A DNA stretch of 10,331 nt from Chloroflexota bacterium (GTDB lineage: Bacteria; Chloroflexota; Ktedonobacteria; Ktedonobacterales; JACDGC01): positions 1-10,331 of the forward strand of contig JAKAOI010000042.1 in assembly GCA_021812265.1 (NCBI GenBank), given 5' to 3'. The notes beneath the pieces were generated by a model, which worked only from the letters and a program-made list of their open reading frames with translations, did no database searches and was not told the DNA's origin. The translations under genes were made by a program, and so were the position numbers. Below are positions 5,767-10,331 of the stretch, in pieces (position 1 is the first letter of the stretch; the number at the start of each line of letters is the position of its first letter).

Positions 5767-8373
5767 TTAAGCGTCTCCACTAGACAAAGATTCAGGCGGC
5801 AAAGCGTCAACCTCGGTAATCGGTTCAAACACCAGCGCGTCATCTCTTAAGAATAAGTGAATTTGCTTATACCCACGGAAACTTCCGCGTAATATTGATT
5901 CAGCTAAAGGATCTTCAACCAGATTCTGTATGGTTCGGCGCAGCGGCCGGGCGCCATATTGCGGATCGAAGCCTTTTTGCACCAGAAACTCTTTTGCTTC
6001 ATCGGTTACCTGAAGAACAAAATCTTGATCTTTCAACTGTTGAATGACGCGGTTCAGCAACAAATCAACAATATTCATCATATCATCCATTGTCAGCTGA
6101 TGGAACACGACAGTGGAGTCGATACGATTTAAGAATTCAGGTTTAAATGTTTTCTTTAATTCATCGGTAACGCGGTCTTTCATGGCGTCGTAATCGGCTT
6201 GAATTTTGGTGTTATTCTGGCCGTGCACAAAAGAGATTGCGCCGCGGTTCATTTGCGTTGCGCCGACGTTAGACGTCATTATAATAATGGTATTTCGGAA
6301 ATCGACAACGCGGCCTTTGGCGTCAGTCAGCTTACCATCTTCGAGAATTTGCAGCAGCATGTTAAAAACATCCGGATGCGCTTTCTCAATTTCATCCAGC
6401 AAAATGACTGAATAGCTTTTACGCCGCACGGCTTCCGTCAGTTGGCCGCCATCTTCATAACCGACATATCCCGGAGGCGCGCCAACTAATCTTGCGGCGG
6501 CGTGCCGCTCCATAAATTCCGACATATCGATTTTAATCAGCGACTCTTCGCTGCCAAACATAAATTCAGCCAAGGCTTTTGCCAATTCGGTTTTACCGAC
6601 ACCGGTCGGCCCCATAAACATGAACGAGCCAATTGGCCGTTTCACATCTTTAATACCGGCGCGCGCTCTGCGGACCGCTTTGCTGACGGTTTCAATCGCG
6701 TCATTTTGACCGATAACGCGATTATGCAACGCCGTTTCCATACCAAGCAGTCGGGTTGATTCATCTTGATCGACGGCTTTTACAGGGATACCGGTCCACA
6801 TAGAAACGATGGCGGCGATATCTTCGGCGTTAACTACCGGAGTGTCTTTATCTTGATCTCGCTGCCAACCGGTTTCCAGTTGGTTGATATGTGTTCGCAG
6901 CACAATTTCGCGTTCCCGCGCTTTTGCTGCGTTTTCATAGTCACCGGATTTAATTGCGTCTTCTTTATTGCGCAAAACGGTTTCCAGCGCTTTCATTTTT
7001 TCCTTCAGTGTTAAAGGAGCTGATGAAAACTGCATTCTAACGCGGCTGGAGGCTTCGTCAACCAGATCGATGGCCTTATCTGGCAAAGATCGATCGGTGA
7101 TATATCTATTTGAGAGAATAACCGACGCTTTTAACGCTTCATCGCTGATTTTCAAGCGGTGATGCTGTTCATAGCGTTCGCGCAGCCCTTTAAGAATTTC
7201 AATGCTTTCATCTACAGTGGGTTCCCGAACAATCACCTCTTGGAATCTGCGTTGCAACGCAACATCCCGTTCAATATATTTTCGGTATTCATCCAGCGTA
7301 GTGGCGCCAATGCATTGGAGTTCGCCTCTGGCAAGCGATGGTTTCAGAATATTAGCGGCGTCTACGGCTCCTTCAGCGGCGCCGGCCCCAACAAGCGTAT
7401 GTACTTCATCAATGAAGATGATGCAATCTCCGCTGTTGCGAATTTCCTCAATAATCTTTTTCAATCGCTCTTCAAATTCTCCGCGATATTTGGTGCCGGC
7501 AACCAAAGATCCGACATCCAGCGTGACCAAGCGTTTATTTGCAATAGTTTCCGGCACATTTCCTTGGATAATGCGCTGGGCAAGGCCTTCAACAATTGCG
7601 GTTTTGCCAACACCCGGCTCGCCGATGAGCGCTGGATTATTTTTGGTGCGGCGGGACAATATCTGAATTACACGCTCAATTTCCTGGTCGCGGCCGATTA
7701 CCGGGTCGAGTTTGCCAATGCGGGCAGCCGCCGTAAGGTCGGTTCCCATCGAATCGATAGTCGGTGTTTTGGTGTGGCGCTCTTCTTTAGCGCTGCGAGG
7801 TGTTTCGCCTTTATTAGCCTGTAAAATTTGAATTGTTGTGGTGCGAACCTTTTCGAGGTTTACTCCCAAACTTTCCAGCACTCCGGCGGCGATTCCCTCC
7901 CCTTCGCGAACTAGGCCGAGCAGTAAATGTTCTGTGCCTACATAATGGTGACTAAGCCTGCGAGCTTCATCTACAGCCAGTTCAATGACTTTTTTGGCGC
8001 GTGGTGTTAATCCAATTTCACCCACAACCAGTCGATCGCCCCTGCCAATGATAAACTCAACTGCGCTTCGTACCTTATTTAGCTCAACACCCAAGGTGTT
8101 GAGCACTTGCGCAGCAACGCTTTCCCCTTCCCGCACAAGGCCCAAAAGCAAATGTTCCGTGCCAATGTAGTTATGATTAAAGCGTTGCGCTTCCTCTTGC
8201 GCAAGTGTTAAAACTTTTCTTGCGCGGTCTGTAAATTTCGTAAAACGATCTTCGTTACCCACCTGTTGTAGTCCCCCTTTCAAGGCTGAGGGAGGATCAG
8301 GCTCACTGTCCACCCAGGTTAAACGAGATTGGGTTTGGATATTGGAGAAAATATTGATATCATTTCCATCCAT
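5767..8373 (-). CDS. clpC: ClpC-type AAA+ unfoldase, ATPase subunit of the Clp protease
   Basis: ClpC unfolds proteins and feeds them to the ClpP peptidase for protein quality control and stress response. The 868 residues include two Clp N repeats, each with [14 protein letters not shown] (about 71-84 and 146-159). AAA-1 has Walker A GEPGVGKT (251-258), pore loop KYRG (295-298) and Walker B IIFIDE (318-323). A UVR-type middle domain lies at about 465-500. AAA-2 has Walker A GPTGVGKT (588-595), pore loop GYVG (635-638) and Walker B VILLDE (656-661). The ClpP-docking tripeptide, usually (V/L/I)GF in ClpC, reads ISF here (713-715). The first 40 or so residues are an extension not expected in the family; a GTG at 8262 with GGGGG upstream would give a more typical 831-residue protein. 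No ctsR or mcsAB lies upstream; rpoC and its terminator do. A putative promoter is at 8413-8448. Confidence 0.96.
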   Translation of the reverse strand: MDGNDINIFSNIQTQSRLTWVDSEPDPPSALKGGLQQVGNEDRFTKFTDRARKVLTLAQEEAQRFNHNYIGTEHLLLGLVREGESVAAQVLNTLGVELNKVRSAVEFIIGRGDRLVVGEIGLTPRAKKVIELAVDEARRLSHHYVGTEHLLLGLVREGEGIAAGVLESLGVNLEKVRTTTIQILQANKGETPRSAKEERHTKTPTIDSMGTDLTAAARIGKLDPVIGRDQEIERVIQILSRRTKNNPALIGEPGVGKTAIVEGLAQRIIQGNVPETIANKRLVTLDVGSLVAGTKYRGEFEERLKKIIEEIRNSGDCIIFIDEVHTLVGAGAAEGAVDAANILKPSLARGELQCIGATTLDEYRKYIERDVALQRRFQEVIVREPTVDESIEILKGLRERYEQHHRLKISDEALKASVILSNRYITDRSLPDKAIDLVDEASSRVRMQFSSAPLTLKEKMKALETVLRNKEDAIKSGDYENAAKAREREIVLRTHINQLETGWQRDQDKDTPVVNAEDIAAIVSMWTGIPVKAVDQDESTRLLGMETALHNRVIGQNDAIETVSKAVRRARAGIKDVKRPIGSFMFMGPTGVGKTELAKALAEFMFGSEESLIKIDMSEFMERHAAARLVGAPPGYVGYEDGGQLTEAVRRKSYSVILLDEIEKAHPDVFNMLLQILEDGKLTDAKGRVVDFRNTIIIMTSNVGATQMNRGAISFVHGQNNTKIQADYDAMKDRVTDELKKTFKPEFLNRIDSTVVFHQLTMDDMMNIVDLLLNRVIQQLKDQDFVLQVTDEAKEFLVQKGFDPQYGARPLRRTIQNLVEDPLAESILRGSFRGYKQIHLFLRDDALVFEPITEVDALPPESLSSGDA
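8260..8280 (-). promoter_or_regulatory. Alternative start and Shine-Dalgarno sequence for clpC
   Basis: On the minus strand AAAGGGGG (8273-8280) lies 10 bases before an in-frame GTG (8260-8262) at residue 38 of the longer frame. Starting here gives [18 protein letters not shown], which fits known ClpC N-termini better. The upstream ATG at 8373 has AGGGG only 3 bases away, which is too close for a good site. I report the longer form as the CDS because its ATG sits in front of the same frame and downstream of the putative promoter. Confidence 0.45.
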
Positions 8374-8412
8374 TTACCCCTGGCTAATGTGTCAGTTACA
8401 CATTTTAAAAAT

Positions 8413-8448
8413 CCATTGCTAACAGTGTATCACAATATAGGCGCCTAT
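8413..8448 (-). promoter_or_regulatory. Putative clpC promoter with a palindromic ATAGGCGCCTAT element
   Basis: The minus strand carries TGATACACT (8424-8432), an extended -10-like box. A perfect 12-base palindrome ATAGGCGCCTAT (8437-8448) lies just upstream, where a -35/spacer-binding repressor or activator could act. TTGTTA upstream of the palindrome is a possible -35, but its spacing would be 19 bases. Transcription from about 8416 would give a leader of roughly 43 bases to the ATG at 8373. Neither the CtsR heptad repeat nor a CIRCE element is visible. Confidence 0.5.
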
Positions 8449-8554
8449 TAACAAGAAGCTATCTGCCAACCGCCTATAAATTAGTATGCTTTAATTTTAA
8501 CGCATTTTCAATGCTAAACACAATAATTTTACTAATTTTGCAGTTTGTTTTCTG

Positions 8555-8606
8555 CTATAAATAAAAATCCGGAATGTTTGCCGTCATAAAGCAAACGTTC
8601 CGGATT
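8555..8606 (-). terminator. Strong intrinsic terminator of rpoC
   Basis: AATCCGGAATGTTTGC (8566-8581) and GCAAACGTTCCGGATT (8591-8606) form a 16-base-pair stem with one G-T wobble and a 9-base loop. On the minus strand it is followed by TTTATTTATAG. It lies 27 bases past the rpoC stop codon. This separates rpoC transcription from clpC. The remainder of the gap, about 8449-8554, is AT-rich and shows nothing further. Confidence 0.9.
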
Positions 8607-8633
8607 CCTGCGTTTCTACATAAAAAACGTCAT

Positions 8634-10331
8634 TTACTCATCGTATGGTTCCATAACACCGTAAATTAAGGCATTATTCGACCGATCTACATCAGGCAGG
8701 TATTCAGGCTCTCTTTCTTCGATCGACTGCTTTTGTCTTTGCAAAAAGCCCGTCCCTGCCGGAATCAATTTGCCGATGATGACATTTTCTTTTAACCCTA
8801 CGAGATGATCTATTGCTCCGGAGATTGACGCCTCGGTCAATACCCTTGTTGTTTCTTGGAATGACGCCGCGGAAAGGAAGCTTTCCGTGTTCAGCGAGGC
8901 TTTGGTTACCCCCAGCAGAACGGTTTGCGCTGTGGCAGGCTCTCCGCCCTCGGCTATCACCCGATTATTTGTTTCAACAAAAGTAAACCGATCCTCCAAA
9001 TCGCCCGGCAGCAAATCTGTGTCTCCGGGATCATCAATGCGTACTCTGCGAAGCATTTGACGCACAATAATCTCGATATGCTTATCATTGATTTGCACAC
9101 CGGTTGTTCGATAGACTTTCTGCACTTCACTTACTAAGAATATATGCACCGCGTCTCTTCCGGAAATACGTAACACATCCTGAGGATCTACCAACCCTTT
9201 GGTCAGCTCTTGTCCTGCGTGAATATGCGCGCCGTTTGCCAGCGTTGTTTTCGTTGCCGGATCATTTGCAATTGCCAGGCCGGGCAGAATATCATATGTT
9301 TTTTCATCGCGCTGTTCAAAGCGAATGGAAACTTTACTGGCGGAGTTTATGAACAACTGACCGCTGACGCGCGCCAAAACTTCTGCGCCGTTTGGAGCAC
9401 TGGCAATCAATTGATCTTTGTGTACAAACTGATCGTCAGTAACCGCCACTGCGGCGTTTGCCGGCAACAGATATTCATCAAACAGATTCTGCACATTCAA
9501 GATTTTGATATGGCGCATGCCTTGTTCATCTATAACCAATTCCAGTTCGCCGTCAATTTCGCTAATAATTGCTTTATCTTTCGGCACACGCGCTTCAAAC
9601 AATTCTTCTACACGTGGAAGACCCTGAGTAATATCTTCTTGCGCGCCGGCAATACCGCCGGTGTGGAAAGTTCGCATAGTCAGCTGTGTGCCGGGTTCGC
9701 CGATGGACTGCGCCGCAATAATTCCAACTGCGTCGCCGATTTCGGCTAACTTGCCGTTGGCCAAATTACGCCCATAGCACATTCGGCAGATGCCGTGTGT
9801 GGCTTGACATTGCAAGACCGAGCGCACATATACTTCTGTAACGCCGGAGCCGACAATTGCAGCAATACTTTTTTCATCCAGCTCTGTGCCCGAGGCAAAC
9901 GTAACACCGGAGGGCAATTCGATATCCGCCGCCAATATGCGTCCCGTCAATCGGTTGCGCATGGGGGTTTGCATTGCGTCGCTATCGGCTTTAGTAATAT
10001 AAATGCCTTCTTTTGTGCCGCAATCTTCCAAATTCACAATGACATCTTGCGCCACATCGATTAACCGCCGGGTGAGATAGCCCGATTCAGCAGTTCGCAG
10101 CGCGGTATCGGCAAGCCCTTTTCGGGCGCCGTGGCTGCTGATGAAATATTCAATAACAGTAAGTCCCTGACGGAAGTTGCCGCGAATCGGCACATCAATA
10201 ATGCGCCCCGAAGGGTCAGCCATCAAGCCGCGCATTCCAGACAACTGCCGAATTTGCTGCAATTTCGCTTTTGTGGCGCCGGAATCGGAAATTGTGGCAA
10301 TTGACCCAAACGGATCGAGCACTTTTTTCAC
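8634..10331 (-). CDS. rpoC: RNA polymerase beta' subunit, C-terminal part (5' truncated by window edge)
   Basis: Beta' forms, with beta, the catalytic cleft of RNA polymerase. This is the last 565 codons; the frame runs off the window end, where the first codon (GTG) is an internal Val rather than a start. The fragment begins just before the bridge helix, about residues 52-88 here, in the conserved [20 protein letters not shown] and the stretch after it. The second zinc site is complete: C104, then C175, C182 and C185, with the 7- and 3-residue spacing known from E. coli C888/C895/C898. The trigger loop follows in [20 protein letters not shown] (about 203-222). It continues straight into [20 protein letters not shown] without the roughly 190-residue insertion found in gamma-proteobacteria. 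The end has the usual [18 protein letters not shown] and [15 protein letters not shown] clamp/jaw C-terminal motifs. rpoB is expected beyond the right edge. Confidence 0.98.
   Translation of the reverse strand: MKKVLDPFGSIATISDSGATKAKLQQIRQLSGMRGLMADPSGRIIDVPIRGNFRQGLTVIEYFISSHGARKGLADTALRTAESGYLTRRLIDVAQDVIVNLEDCGTKEGIYITKADSDAMQTPMRNRLTGRILAADIELPSGVTFASGTELDEKSIAAIVGSGVTEVYVRSVLQCQATHGICRMCYGRNLANGKLAEIGDAVGIIAAQSIGEPGTQLTMRTFHTGGIAGAQEDITQGLPRVEELFEARVPKDKAIISEIDGELELVIDEQGMRHIKILNVQNLFDEYLLPANAAVAVTDDQFVHKDQLIASAPNGAEVLARVSGQLFINSASKVSIRFEQRDEKTYDILPGLAIANDPATKTTLANGAHIHAGQELTKGLVDPQDVLRISGRDAVHIFLVSEVQKVYRTTGVQINDKHIEIIVRQMLRRVRIDDPGDTDLLPGDLEDRFTFVETNNRVIAEGGEPATAQTVLLGVTKASLNTESFLSAASFQETTRVLTEASISGAIDHLVGLKENVIIGKLIPAGTGFLQRQKQSIEEREPEYLPDVDRSNNALIYGVMEPYDE

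Noticed and set aside
7159..7824. Long plus-strand open frame of 221 codons opposite clpC
   Set aside because: It lies wholly antisense to a well-conserved part of clpC and its composition follows from clpC codon use. It has no recognisable domain.
9210..9749. Plus-strand open frame of 179 codons opposite rpoC
   Set aside because: It is antisense to the conserved trigger-loop and downstream region of rpoC and is Cys/Phe-rich in the way shadow frames often are; no domain is recognisable.
1..10331. CRISPR array, insertion sequence, phage, toxin-antitoxin or defence genes
   Set aside because: No regularly spaced repeats, transposase, integrase or paired small toxin-like frames are visible. The recognised genes are mainly housekeeping.

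Overview
This window comes from a bacterial chromosome using the standard code, since TGA ends pyrE. Base composition is moderate to AT-leaning. The lineage cannot be fixed from the sequence. The RNA polymerase beta' fragment lacks the large trigger-loop insertion of Proteobacteria. ClpC is the long UVR-containing type with two N-terminal repeats, and the clpC-radA-PIN/TRAM gene order is familiar from Firmicutes, Chloroflexota and their relatives. The leftmost gene resembles the C-terminal part of DUF4012 proteins, which are common in Chloroflexota, Actinobacteria and Patescibacteria. A Chloroflexota-like or Patescibacteria-like Gram-positive-type lineage is my best guess, at low confidence.

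Layout, plus strand (1-1805): the 3' end of a probable exported DUF4012-type protein, a 235-base gap carrying a possible structured leader and a 19-codon upstream frame, pyrE (orotate phosphoribosyltransferase), and a tightly coupled HxlR-family regulator. The Shine-Dalgarno sequence of the regulator overlaps the pyrE stop codon.

Layout, minus strand (1810-10331, read right to left): the 3' third or more of rpoC with a strong intrinsic terminator, clpC, radA, a membrane-anchored PIN/TRAM protein (YacL-like) with its own probable terminator, and an unrecognised 239-codon reading frame that converges on the HxlR gene with only four bases between them. A TGnTACACT box that looks like an extended -10 lies upstream of clpC, the PIN/TRAM gene and the unknown frame. 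The first two also share an ATAGGCGCC motif just upstream of it.

Most of the window is housekeeping: transcription, protein quality control, recombinational repair, RNA/nucleic-acid processing and pyrimidine synthesis. I see no CRISPR array, insertion sequence, phage gene, tRNA or rRNA, and no convincing new defence or mobile system. The points most worth a second look are the shared promoter/operator motif, the pyrE leader, an altered ClpP-docking tripeptide in ClpC, a 71-base inverted repeat between clpC and radA, and the unknown 239-codon frame.
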